From Lithodes maja (lineage: Eukaryota; Arthropoda; Malacostraca; Decapoda; Lithodidae), in contig JBAKBP010007170.1 in NCBI GenBank assembly GCA_037953745.1, positions 38,569 through 102,568 of the forward strand: 64,000 nucleotides of DNA, given 5' to 3'. Position 1 is the first letter of the stretch. Each line of letters opens with the position of its first letter. Below, piece after piece: positions 38,801 through 49,300 of the stretch. Both the position numbers and the translations under genes were made by a program. The notes below the pieces were generated by a model. It did no database searches, was not told the origin of the DNA, and was given only the letters and a program-made list of their open reading frames with translations.

Positions 38801-41014
38801 TACGGGTACCCGGAGGAGATTCAGTCTGATCAGGGGTCCAATTTCACCTCCAATCTCTTTAAGCAAACAATGCAACAGCATGGAATACGGGCGGTGGTAT
38901 CGTCAGCGTATCACCCTGAGAGCCAAGGGGTGCTTGAGCGGTGGCATGCCACCCTTAAAAGCATGCTCAGGTGTTATTGTGCTGATAACGGAAGAGATTG
39001 GGATCTTGGATTGCCGTATGTACTGTTTGCTGCTCGGGAAGTGCCTGGTGAGAGCCTGGGATTTAGTCCAAACGAGCTGATTTTTGGACACCGAGTCAGG
39101 GGCCCCCTTAATATGCTGCGGGAAATTTGGGAAGGAACTGTGCCGCCTTGTTCCTTGTTGAAGTATGTGTTTGAAAGCCGTGAGCGCATGCTTAAGAGTC
39201 TGGAGATGGCAGGTCGGAATTTAACAGGGTCACAAGCTTTAATGAAGGACAGGTATGATCGCAAAGTGAAGCTCCGGGAGTTCATTGTGGGACAGGAGGT
39301 GTTGATTTTGTTGCCTTTGGTGGGTAACCCCTTGTCGGCGAAGTATACTGGACCCTATAAAATTGTGGAGAAAATTTCGGACCTAGATTACCTTGTTGCC
39401 ACTCCAGACAGGAGGAAGAAGAATCAGTTATGTCACGTGAACCTGATAAAAGAGTATGTGAGGCGCCCCTCTGAGCCTCTCACTGTCCCTGTGTTGGCTT
39501 GTTGCGGCCGTGGTGGAGAAGGAGAGGGGGACAGTCAAGCTTCAGAGGAGGATAGCTGGGATCACCATGTTTCAGCGGATCAGTGGGCGGGGAACTCGAG
39601 CCTAAGGGCTGACGAGGCTATAGCCCATTTGCCTGAGCCGCAATTTGAAGCTATCCGTCAGTTGCTCGGTTTATACCCCACTGTATTCGCTGAACATCCA
39701 GGCCTCACTACTCAGGCTATGCATGATGTTGACGTGGGGCACCATCTACCCTTTAAGTCAATCCCATACCGTGTGCCCCCCATAAAACTACCCGCTCTGA
39801 GGGATGAGTTGGAGTATATGCTCGGTAGAGGGTTGATAGAGAAAGGTACCGTTAAATGGACTTCCCCCGTAACACTGCAGCCTAAACCAGATGGCAAGGT
39901 ACGCTTCTGTATTGATTTCCGTAGGCTAAACGGTTTGACTCCAACTAACCCATATCCTCTTCCTCGGGTTGATGATAGTGTTGATAAAATTGGTAATGCT
40001 CGGTTTTTGTCTAAAGTTGATTTAGTAAAAGGTTACTGGCAAGTACCTTTGTCCGAGCGCGCTAAAGAGGTATGTGGTTTTGTGGTGGACGGGAGTACTT
40101 ACCGGTGTAATGTTATGCCCTACGGACTTAAGAATGCACCAGCAACGTTTCAGAACCTGATGAATGAAATTGTCAAGGACATTCCAAATTGCACCGTATA
40201 CTTGGACGATGTAATCATTTATGATGACGACTTTGAGAGCCATTGTGAGCACCTGGAGACCTTGTTCCGGAAACTTAGTGAAGCAAGTCTGGTAGTAAAT
40301 TTGGCAAAGTGTGACTTCGTAAAAGCCACTGTGCAGTACCTTGGGTTTGTAGTGGGAAGGGGACAGGTGTGCCCTCCTCAGAACAAGGTACAGGCTATCA
40401 ATAAATTTCCGCACCCAACCACCAAGAAGCAGATCATGAGATTCTTGGGTATGATAGGCTACTACAGACGCTTTATAAAAGGTTACTCTACGGTGTTGGC
40501 ACCTCTCACAGATTTGTTATCTAAAGACAAAAAGTTTTTGTGGGCGCCTGAGTGTGAAAAGGCTTTTAATTTAGTGAAGCATTTGCTGTGTACTCACCCG
40601 ATACTCAGGGCCCCAGACTTTAACAGGCCTTTTCAGCTGGCAACAGATGCTAGTGGTGTAGGGGCTGGTGCCGTCTTGCTACAGACAGACAATGAAGGTG
40701 TGGAACACCCAGTAAGTTTCTTTTCTAAGAAGTTCAATGCTGCACAAAAGAACTATTCTACAATAGAAAAGGAATTACTGGCGATTGTGCTGTCACTCAG
40801 GCACTTCGAGGTGTATGTTCCAGCCTATGGCCCAGTCGTGGTTATCTACACTGATCATCACCCTTTGAGATTCCTAAATCAATTTCACAATCGCAATATG
40901 AGACTGACCCGGTGGTCATTGATGTTGCAGGAGTATAACCTGGACATCCGGCATGTTGCGGGATGTGACAATGTGATTGCGGATTGTTTATCGAGGGTAG
41001 ATGATCAGTCGTAG
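35855..41014 (+). CDS. Element 3 gag-pol polyprotein, 1719 residues, integrase before RT
   Basis: One uninterrupted frame. ATG at 35855 is the first in frame; the ten codons before it start with no ATG. Gag begins near residue 1. A charged heptad-repeat region, probably coiled coil, covers about 160-225. The capsid-like segment is about 248-415. The zinc knuckle CYQCHKKGHFARVC is at 489-502, protease DTG at 576-578, and integrase D933, D992, E1028 (D-x35-E) follow an HHCC motif. Then come a GPY module, reverse transcriptase with YLDD at 1449-1452, and RNase H with TDAS and YTDHHPL. Order and motifs match element 2, including gag and pol in one frame. It encodes everything needed for particle formation and copying, but no envelope. 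Catalytic residues are intact. Unmatched flanks and LTR differences suggest the insertion has been rearranged. Confidence 0.94.
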   Translation: MSGPSTDEEREMLFEEVPLVTSEEDARLFVSKQYHVTEERLTGVNVYGLHLIAKVLGLSNVGGMSKGELISWVLRGRHGVSEERAFGGVPPQIPSHSTPTVPSTQLPEVSTLPQRDENWKIGVPSGGAYGGSPVLAPPPSVVAAPSSGLSPEMIFKLELAKMENEARKQEMENESRRYAIEAESRKYAIEAESRKQENETRKQENETRRHEDETRRHEAELRYDSEKYCAQIDLDKTRAESTGIRMGREGQVREQSLSHLVKLVPAFSETEVTEFFNRFEKKCREHNWPEEKWAALVSSRLTGKGLKAYDALPLESCIDYPELKRAVLRAYELQPETYRLKFRGVTKTREATFLEHARDLKDALTNWTRSEKAETAEQLTELFLLEQFYKCTGAEMTLTIKEKNPKTLQEAAEMADLRLSLIRGCGSAQRSEAGNKGRDAPPPRVSNISYANKYKSYDTKTDHKTSTVPFKKGPGPSQYQGKPKGELECYQCHKKGHFARVCPSKPPTAAVSLACNIGVSLKPSEFARGSSSEAEAQPMQKHLGGSNPAQDVFCDHRGRGCVMWAGRKHGVEVLRDTGASQTLMKNLTGYPINAARVVVVQGINATRSYPLVRLELEVDGVARELDVGIVEKLPVEGVDLLLGNDFAMPASEVLPLVVAERPADVSREEREWVERCQAQPMACAVTRARAAKVSQPSPPSSDQQEEAKAGVGFKSFDSAALLGDSVLAPLLSSGVAPGPVIESDEAGHDESPRQQRYEHRERQREQLSIGEGHALLREQLDRLAPSDIRRLQLEDPELQTCANGAVELDEDGDAQPGDFFYLDGILYRRFQDPNRSWKMGSGVVDQLMVPRECRDSLLSLAHDTPLAGHLGVRKTVAALGKLFWWPGMKSHVQSWINSCDICQRVGKPNQVIPKAPLHPIPVIGPPFSKIVVDMVGPLPPTKAGNKFLLTIMDVATRYPDAYPMKNGMAKTVVSNLLWYFSRYGYPEEIQSDQGSNFTSNLFKQTMQQHGIRAVVSSAYHPESQGVLERWHATLKSMLRCYCADNGRDWDLGLPYVLFAAREVPGESLGFSPNELIFGHRVRGPLNMLREIWEGTVPPCSLLKYVFESRERMLKSLEMAGRNLTGSQALMKDRYDRKVKLREFIVGQEVLILLPLVGNPLSAKYTGPYKIVEKISDLDYLVATPDRRKKNQLCHVNLIKEYVRRPSEPLTVPVLACCGRGGEGEGDSQASEEDSWDHHVSADQWAGNSSLRADEAIAHLPEPQFEAIRQLLGLYPTVFAEHPGLTTQAMHDVDVGHHLPFKSIPYRVPPIKLPALRDELEYMLGRGLIEKGTVKWTSPVTLQPKPDGKVRFCIDFRRLNGLTPTNPYPLPRVDDSVDKIGNARFLSKVDLVKGYWQVPLSERAKEVCGFVVDGSTYRCNVMPYGLKNAPATFQNLMNEIVKDIPNCTVYLDDVIIYDDDFESHCEHLETLFRKLSEASLVVNLAKCDFVKATVQYLGFVVGRGQVCPPQNKVQAINKFPHPTTKKQIMRFLGMIGYYRRFIKGYSTVLAPLTDLLSKDKKFLWAPECEKAFNLVKHLLCTHPILRAPDFNRPFQLATDASGVGAGAVLLQTDNEGVEHPVSFFSKKFNAAQKNYSTIEKELLAIVLSLRHFEVYVPAYGPVVVIYTDHHPLRFLNQFHNRNMRLTRWSLMLQEYNLDIRHVAGCDNVIADCLSRVDDQS
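36337..36520 (+). repeat. 21-bp tandem repeats in element 3 gag
   Basis: Units such as GAGTCTAGGAAGCAGGAGAA recur every 21-24 bases and encode heptads like ESRKQEN, ETRKQEN and ETRRHED. The unit is a multiple of three, so the frame is kept. Element 2 gag has a shorter, non-repetitive helical stretch at this place. Confidence 0.8.
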
Positions 41015-41510
41015 GCTATCACAGGTGTATGATCCCGAAGAGATTGACACACGGGTAGCCTCCTGCTTTGGTTTGAGTAGTATTTTGCGCTTGGTGCTTG
41101 TTGGCTCGCGGTTGTAGCCCAGCGTATTGGGTCGTAAAGCAGGATTGTTGAGCGTTTGGTATAGAAGAAAATAGGCTGCCCTTATAGTGCAGCCGGAAAA
41201 AAACATATTAAAATATAAAAATCATATAAAAACTCTTTCTTTTTGATATAGATAATTGTATAAGTTTGTCATAGCCTATAGTGTTTGAGTAGTCCACGAA
41301 CTATCAAACGGCTGAGCTGCTGTAAGCTCGCTCTGGGAGCATGATATTATGTCTTTTACTATTGTTGGGAGGAGTTATGAAATGTGAATTTTTTTTTATT
41401 AGATGTGTTTTAGTGATAAACTCAGCGTTGTTTTAGTGCCATGCGGTCGCTGGGTGTGAGGGGTTTGATGGGGTTCTGTATATCAGATTTTAGCTCAGGG
41501 TTGAGCAAGT

Positions 41511-41526
41511 AAAATCTTGGGGGAGG
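41511..41526 (+). other. Element 3 polypurine tract
   Basis: AAAATCTTGGGGGAGG directly before the 3' LTR, nearly the same as in elements 1 and 2. 41015-41510 is an untranslated spacer without a recognised gene. Confidence 0.7.
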
Positions 41527-43382
41527 TGTGACGCATGTCGAGTATGAGCATGCTGTACAGAACGCCCAGTCAGGCCCCACTCTCGCTAGGATCGTCAGGG
41601 CAGGAACTTTGGCTGTAGTCTGTGTAGAGTTTCCTAACTTAGTTTATGTGAGCCGTTGTACTATAAGTATTATAAATATGTATTTTGTTTTCATCTGAGT
41701 CAACGAGTTCTATTTTATATCATTAGTTATAAGTATTGTGTGTGGGACTTATATGTAATGATGAGAGGAGAGAGAGAGAGATATTACGTAACGGGGACCA
41801 GTGAGTGCGCCACGCGGGCAGATAGGCCTAATTCCCTCCTCCCTCCTCCCTTCCTCCCTTTCAGCGCATGGGAAGTTCTTTGTCGATCCCAGATTGAGAG
41901 AGAATATGACGTCATGATTGCCAGTGGGCGGTCCTTAAGTAGTTTGAGATATGCCGCTAGAGGGCCGAGTATAAAAAGAGAGGTTCGTGCCACCAGCCAT
42001 CAGAACTCATCAGGCAAAGCGACTTCTCATATCCCTTGCAACTATCCATATTCTTCCGACTGATGTGAACTTTCTCTACTCTCTGAACAGCCTATCTTCT
42101 TCTCTTCTCGTCCCTGTTTAACCTCCATGACCCCTTTGGTGCAGATTTAGTCAGCCAAAGTATTATCGCTTGAGTTCTCACGAGATAAGTGCCTGTTAGA
42201 TAGCCTATTTTTGGAAGGGTTAACTAGAATAGGATTGATTGATGTTTGTTGCACTCGTATATGCATTTCCCTGTGTGCGATTATTCATGTTCCTGTTTTC
42301 TGCTGGTTTAGGCAATGCTAGACTGGGATAGGGTTTCTGAGTTGTGATTTCCTATGAGTACTAGGTTGCGGTTGAACCAGTACAATTGCAACGGAGACGT
42401 GGAACGCCTAGGTGGTCTTTCTGACTGTGTACCGTGGGAGTTTAGCACTGTGTTGCGAGTGAGGGCTTTTGCCTGTGCCACCCAACACTGTGCTATCTCA
42501 TTTGCTTGACTTTGAGAGGATCGCCAGGAGAGAACCAGATACTAGTGATCTGGATCTCTCAAGAGAGCATCCCGTCAATTACCGTAATTTGGCCGCACAG
42601 TCTTAAGGACCTCGCTAGGCTACGAGCCGCTTGCTCAGCCATTGTCTCTTAACCTTAGATATCCCAGCTAGACTTTGCTCGACCAGCAGATACAGCATAG
42701 TATTGAAGCTTCTCCTTATGTATGTTATTGTTTATGCACTATTGATTTCATGTGTGGCACGCTTAGCTACTTTAGAGATTAGTGGCCCACGAGCACAATC
42801 CTAGTAGGCTATTGTCAGTGCATTGTCGGAGTACTTCTTTTTAATGTTTGCCATATCCTATTGCTTATTCTTATAATTCTTCTTATGTCAATTTAAAGCC
42901 TTTAATTACCAGTGAGTTATTCATTAAATTGCTGTTCAAAATCCGATACTTACTTCTTATGAGTATTCGAGAAGCATCTAACTTATCAGAAGATTCCTTG
43001 CTTGATGCTCGAGGACTATTGTTTAACGTAACGTAATAGTGCCGATCCGAAGTAGAGGGTGGAGGACTTCTTAAGTTCTTAGTTCAAGGGTGGATTACTT
43101 CGGCTTCGGCCAACACTATTCTTTAGTGTTGTAGTACTTTCTTCTTTGTTTGATTGTTGACCAGACTAGATAACTCCCGTCTTGTTATTAGTCTGTTGTG
43201 TGAAACGCTAGTACCGAGTTCTTGTATACCCCGTTATAGCAGATAGAACTCTGGAGGGTAGTGGCGTTTTTTGTTCGGCTGGCAGTACTCTGGGGTTGGG
43301 ATCGTGTGTTTCCGTTGTGGCAGCGAGCCATACTCGAGTCCTGTGTAAGAGCCCTAGTGTACCCGAGTGCCCGGTCGTAACA
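41527..43382 (+). repeat. Element 3 3' LTR
   Basis: 1856 bp, TGTGACGCATG to CCGGTCGTAACA. At about 41932-42007 it carries a different sequence from the 5' LTR. The next base, 43383, is already within the 32-bp array. Confidence 0.93.
41907..42002 (+). promoter_or_regulatory. Element 3 3' LTR core promoter copy
   Basis: CRE TGACGTCA at 41907-41914, TATAAAAA at 41970-41977 and initiator A at 42002. It points into the 32-bp array, so readthrough could start here. Confidence 0.55.
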
Positions 43383-46300
43383 CGAGGTAAGTTGTAGGGC
43401 GTTGTAGGTTGTATCCAGGTGAGTTGTACGGGGTTGTAGGTTGTATCAAGGAAAGTTGTAGGGGTTTGTAGGTTGTATCGAGGTGAGTTGTAGGGGGTTG
43501 TAGGTTGTATCGAGGTGAGTTGTAAGGGGTTGTAGGTTGTATCGAGGTGAGTTGTAGGGGGTTGTAGGTTGTATCGAGGTAAGTTGTAGGGTGCTGTAGG
43601 TTGTATCAAGGTAAATTGTAGGGGGTTGTAGGTTGTATCGAGGTAAGTTGTAGGGGGTTGTAGGTTTTATCGAGGTGAGTTGTAGGTGGTTGTAGGTTGT
43701 ATCGAGGTAAGTTGTAGGGGGTTGTAGGTTGTATCGAGGTGAGTTGTAGGGGTTGTAGGTTGTATCGAGGTAAGTTGTAGGGGGTTGTATGTTGTATCGA
43801 GGTGGGTTGTAGGGGGTTGTAGGTTGTATCGAGGTAAGTTGTAGGGGGTTGTAGGTTGTATCGAGGTAAGTTGTAGGGGGTTGTAGGTTGTATTGAGGTG
43901 AGTTGTAGGAGGTTGTAGGTTGTATTGAGGTAAGTTGTAGGGGGTTGTAGGTTGTATCGATGTAAGTTGTAGGGGGTTGTAGGTTGTATCGAGGTAAGTT
44001 GTAGGGGGTTGTAGGTTGTATTGAGGTAAGTTGTAGGGGGTTGTAGTTTGTATCGAGGTAAGTTGTAGGGGGTTGTAGGTTGTATTGAGGTGAGTTGTAG
44101 GGGGATGTAGGTTATATCAAGGTAAGTTGTAGGGGGTTGTAGGTTGTATCGAGGTGAGTTGTAGGGGATTGTAGGTTGTATTGAGGTAAGTTGTAGGGGG
44201 TTGTAGGTTGTATCGAGGTAAGTTGTAGGGGGTTGTAGGTTGTATCGAGGTAAGTTGTAGGGGGTTGTAGGTTGTATCGAGGTGACTTATAGGGGGTTGT
44301 AGGTTGTATCGAGGTGAGTTGTAGGGGGTTGTAGGTTGTATCGAGGTGAGTTGTAGGGGGTTGTAGGTTGTATCGAGGTAACTTGTAGGGGGTTGTAGGT
44401 TGTATCGAGGTGAGTTGTAGGGGGTTGTAGGTTGTATCGAGGTAAGTTGTAGGGGGTTGTAGGTTGTATCGAGGTAAGTTGTAGGGGGTTGTAGGTTGTA
44501 TCGAGGTGAGTTGTAGGAGGTTGTAGGTTGTATCGAGGTAAGTTGTAGGGGGTTGTAGGTTGTATCGAGGTAAGTTGTAGGGGGTTGTAGGTTGTATCGA
44601 GGTGAGTTGTAGGGTGTTGTAGGTTGTATCGAGGTAAGTTGTAGGGGGTTGTAGGTTGTATCGAGGTGAGTTGTAGGGGGTTGTAGGCTGTATCGAGGTA
44701 AGTTGTAGGGGGTTGTAGGTTGTATCGAGGTGAGTTGTAGAGGGTTGTAGGTTGTATCGAGGTAAGTTGTAGGGGTTGTAGGTTGTATCGAGGTAAGTTG
44801 TAGGGGGTTGTAGGTTGTATCGAGGTGAGTTGTAGGGGGTTGTAGGTTGTATCGAGGTAACTTGTAGGGGGTTGTAGGTTGTATCGAGGTGAGTTGTAGG
44901 GGGTTGTAGGTTGTATCGAGGTAAGTTGTAGGGGGTTGTAGGTTGTATCGAGGTAAGTTGTAGGGTGTTGTAGGTTGTATCGAGGTGAGTTGTAGGAGGT
45001 TGTAGTTTGTATCGAGGTAAGTTGTAGGGGGTTGTAGGTTGTATCGAGGTAAGTTGTAGGGGGTTGTAGGTTGTATCGAGGTAAGTTGTAGGGGGTTGTA
45101 GGTTGTATCGAGGTAAGTTGTAGGGGGTTGTAGGTTGTATCGAGGTAAGTTGTAGGGTGTTGTAGGTTGTATCAAGGTGAGATGTAGGGGGTTGTAGGTT
45201 GTATCGAGGTAAGTTGTAGGGGGTTGTAGGTTGTATCGAGGTGAGTTGTAGGGGGTTGTAGGTTGTATTGAGGTAAGTTGTAGGGGGTTGTAGGTTGTAT
45301 CGAGGTAAGTTGTAGGGGGTTGTAGGTTGTATCGAGGTAAGTTGTAGGGGGTTGTAGGTTGTATCGAGGTAAGTTGTAGGGTGTTGTAGGTTGTATCAAG
45401 GTGAGTTGTAGGGGGTTGTAGGTTGTATCGAGGTAAGTTGTAGGGGGTTGTAGGTTGTATTGAGGTGAGTTGTAGGGGGTTGTAGGTTGTATTGACGTAA
45501 GTTGTAGGGGGTTGTAGGTTGTATCGAGGTAAGTTGTAGGGGGTTGTAGGTTGTATCGAGGTAAGTTGTAGGGGGTTGTAGGTTGTATCGAGGTGAGTTA
45601 TAGGGGGTTGTAGGTTGTATCGAGGTGAGTTGTAGGGGGTTGTAGGTTGTATCGAGGTGAGGTGTAGGGGGTTGTAGTTTGTGTCGTGGTAAGTTGTAGG
45701 GGGTTGAACGTTGTATCGAGGTAAGTTGTAGGGGGTTGTAGGTTGTATCGAGGTAAGTTGTAGGGGGTTGTAGGTTGTATCGAGGTAAGTTGTAGGGGGT
45801 TGTCGGTTGTATCGAGGTAAGTTGTAGGGGGTTGTAGGTTGTATCGAGGTGAGTTATAGGGGGTTGTAGGTTGTATCGAGGTAAGTTGTAAGGGGTTGTA
45901 GGTTGTATCGAGGTGAGTTGTAGGGGGTTGTAGGTTGTATCGAGGTGAATTGTAGGGGGTTGTAGGTTGTATTGAGGTAAGTTGTAGGAGGTTGTAGGTT
46001 GTATCGAGGTGAGTTGTAGGGGGTTGTAGGTTGTATCGAGGTAAGTTGTAGGGGGTTGTAGGTTGTATCGAGGTAAGTTGTAGGGGGTTGTAGGTTGTAT
46101 CGAGGTAAGTTGTAGGGGGTTGTAGGTTGTATTGAGGTAAGTTGTAGGGGGTTGTAGGTTGTATTGAGGTAAGTTGTAGGGGGTTGTAGGTTGTATCGAG
46201 GTGAGTTGTAGGGGGTTGTAGGTTGTATCGAGGTGAGTTGTAGGGGGTTGTAGGTTGTATCGAGGTAAGTTGTAGGGGGTGTAGGTTGTATCGAGGTGAG

Positions 46301-49300
46301 TTGTAGGGGGTTGTAGGTTGTATCGAGGTAAGTTATAGGAGGTTGTAGGTTGTATCGAGGTAAGTTGTAGGGGTTGTAGGTAGTATCGAGGTAAGTTGTA
46401 GGGGGTTGTAGGTTGTATCCAGGTGAGTTGTACGGGGTTGTAGGTTGTATCAAGGAAAGTTGTAGGGGGTTGTAGGTTGTATCGAGGTGCGTTGTAGGGG
46501 GTTGTAGGTTGTATCAAGGTGAGTTGTAAGGGGTTGTAGGTTGTATCGAGGTGAGTTGTAGGGGGTTGTAGGTTGTATCGAGGTAAGTTGTAGAGTGCTG
46601 TAGGTTGTATCAAGGTAAGTTGTAGGGGGTTGTAGGTTGTATCGAGGTAAGTTGTAGGGGGTTGTAGGTTTTATCGAGGTGAGTTGTAGGTGGTTGTAGG
46701 TTGTATCGAGGTAAGTTGTAGGGGGTTGTAGGTTGTATCGAGGTGAGTTGTAGGGGGTTGTAGGTTGTATCGAGGTGAATTGTAGGGGGTTGTAGGTTGT
46801 ATCGAGGTAAGTTGTAGGAGGTTGTAGGTTGTATCGAGGTGAGTTGTAGGGGGTTGTAGGTTGTATCGAGGTGAGTTGTAGGGGGTTGTAGATTGCATCG
46901 AGGTAAGTTGTAGGGGGTTGTAGGTTGTATCGAGGTAAGTTGTAGGGGGTTGTAGGTTGTATCGAGGAAAGTTGTAGGGGGTTGTAGGTTGTATCGAGGT
47001 GAGTTGTAGGGGTTGTAGGTTGTATCGAGGTAAGTTGTAGGGGGTTGTAGGTTGTATCGAGGTGGGTTGTAGGGGGTTGTAGGTTGTATCGAGGTAAGTT
47101 GTAGGGGGTTGTAGGTTGTATCGAGGTAAGTTGTAGGGGGTTGTAGGTTGTATCGAGGTGAGTTGTAGGAGGTTGTGGATTGTATCGAGGTAAGTTGTAG
47201 GGGGTTGTAGGTTGCATCGAGGTAAGTTGTAGGGGGTTGTAGGTTGTATCGAGGTAAGTTTTAGGGGATTGTAGGTTGTATCGAGGTAAGTTGTAGGGGG
47301 TTGTAGGTTGTATCGAGGTAAGTTGTAGGGGGTTGTAGGTTGTATTGAGGTGAGTTGTAGGGGGATGTAGGTTGTATCAAGGTAAGTTGTAGGGGTTGTA
47401 GGTTGTATCGAGGTGAGTTGTAGGGGGTTGTAGGTTGTATCGAGGTAAGTTGTAGGGGGTTGTAGGTTGTATCGAGGTAAGTTGTAGGTTGTATCGAGGT
47501 AAGTTGTAGGGGGTTGTATGTTGTATCGAGGTGGGTTGTAGGGGGTTGTAGGTTGTATTGAGGTAAGTTGTAGGGGGTTGTAGGTTGTATCGAGGTGAGT
47601 TGTAGGGGGTTGTAGGTTGTATCAAGGTAAGTTGTAGGGGGTTGTAGGTTGTATCGAGGTGAGTTGTAGGGGGTTGAAGGTTGTATTGAGGTAAGTTGTA
47701 GGGGGTTGTAGGTTGTATCGAGGTAAGTTGTAGGGGGTTGTAGGTTGTATCGAGGTAAGTTGTAGGGGGTTGTAGGTTGTATCGAGGTGAGTTATAGGGG
47801 GTTGTAGGTTGTATCGAGGTGAGTTGTAGGGGTTTGTAGGTTGTTTCGAGGTGAGTTGTACGGGCTTGTAGGTTGTATCGAGGAAAGTTGTAGGGGGTTG
47901 TAGGTTGTATCGAGGTAAGTTGTAGGGGGTTGTAGGTTGTATCGAGGTGAGTTGTAGGGGGTTGTAGGTTGTATCGAGGTGAGTTGTAGGGGGTTGTAGG
48001 TTGTATCGAGGTAAGTTGTAGGGGGTTGTAGGTTGTATCGAGGTGAGTTGTAGGGGGTTGTAGGTTGTATTGAGGTAAGTTGTAGGGGGTTGTAGGTTGT
48101 ATCGAGGTAAGTTGTAGGGGGTTGTAGGTTGTATCGAGGTAAGTTGTAGGGGGTTGTAGGTTGTATCGAGGTGAGTTATAGGGGGTTGTAGGTTGTATCG
48201 AGGTGAGTTGTAGGGGGTTGTAGGTTGTATCGAGGTGAGGTGTAGGGGGTTGTAGGTTGTATCGAGGTAAGTTGTAGGGGGTTGTAGGTTGTATCGAGGT
48301 AAGTTGTAGGGGGTTGTAGGTTGTATCGAGGTAAGTTGTAGGGGGTTGTAGGTTGTATCGAGGTAAGTTGTAGGGGGTTGTAGGTTGTATCGAGGTAAGT
48401 TGTAGGGGGTTCTAGGTTGTATCGAGGTGAGTTATAGGGGGTTGTAGGTTGTATCGAGGTAAGTTGTAGGGGGTTGTAGGTTGTATCGAGGTGAGTTGTA
48501 GGGGGTTGTAGGTTGTATCAAGGTGAATTGTAGGGGGTTGTAGGTTGTATCGAGGTAAGTTGTAGGAGGTTGTAGGTTGTATCGAGGTGAGTTGTAGGGG
48601 GTTGTAGGTTGTATCGAGGTAAGTTGTAGGGGGTTGTAGGTTGTATCGAGGTAAGTTGAAGGGGGTTGTAGGTTGTATCGAGGTAAGTTGTAGGGGGTTG
48701 TAGGTTGTATCGAGGTAAGTTGTAGGGGGTTGTAGGTTGTATTGAGGTAAGTTGTAGGGGGTTGTAGGTTGTATCGAGGTGAGTTGTAGGGGGTTGTAGG
48801 TTGTATCGAGGTGAGTTGTAGGGGGTTGTAGGTTGTATCGAGGTAAGTTGTAGGGGGTTGTAGGTTGTATCAAGGTAAGTTGTAGGGGGTTGTAGGTTGT
48901 ATCGAGGTAAGTTGTAGGGGGTTGTAGGTTGTATCGAGGTAAGTTGTAGGGGGTTGTAGGTTGTATTGAGGTAAGTTGTAGGGGGTTGTAGGTTGTATCG
49001 AGGTGAGTTATAGGGGGTTGTAGGTTGTATCGAGGTAAGTTGTAGGGGGTTGTAGGTTGTATCGAGGTGAGTTGTAGGGGGTTGTAGGTTGTATCGAGGT
49101 GAGTTGTAGGGGGTTGTAGGTTGTATCGAGGTAAGTTGTAGGGGGTGTAGGTTGTATCGAGGTAAGTTGTAGGGGTTGTAGGTAGTATCGAGGTAAGTTG
49201 TAGGGGGTTGTAGGTTGTATCGAGGTAAATTGTAGTGGGTTGTAGGTTGTATCGAGGTAAGTTGTAGGGGGTTGTAGGTTGTATCGAGGTAAGTTGTAGG

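Larger units (their letters stand above)
33780..43382 (+). mobile_element. Element 3: second Gmr1-type Ty3/gypsy retrotransposon
   Basis: 5' LTR 33780-35640, primer-binding site 35643-35654, gag-pol 35855-41014, polypurine tract 41511-41526, 3' LTR 41527-43382. The protein is clearly homologous to element 2 but well diverged. The LTRs differ from those of element 2 apart from the ends (TGTGACGCA and GTAACA). Flanking bases AAAG (33776-33779) and CGAG (43383-43386) do not match, so no target duplication is seen. The left flank is a LINE and the right flank is the 32-bp array. Confidence 0.93.
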
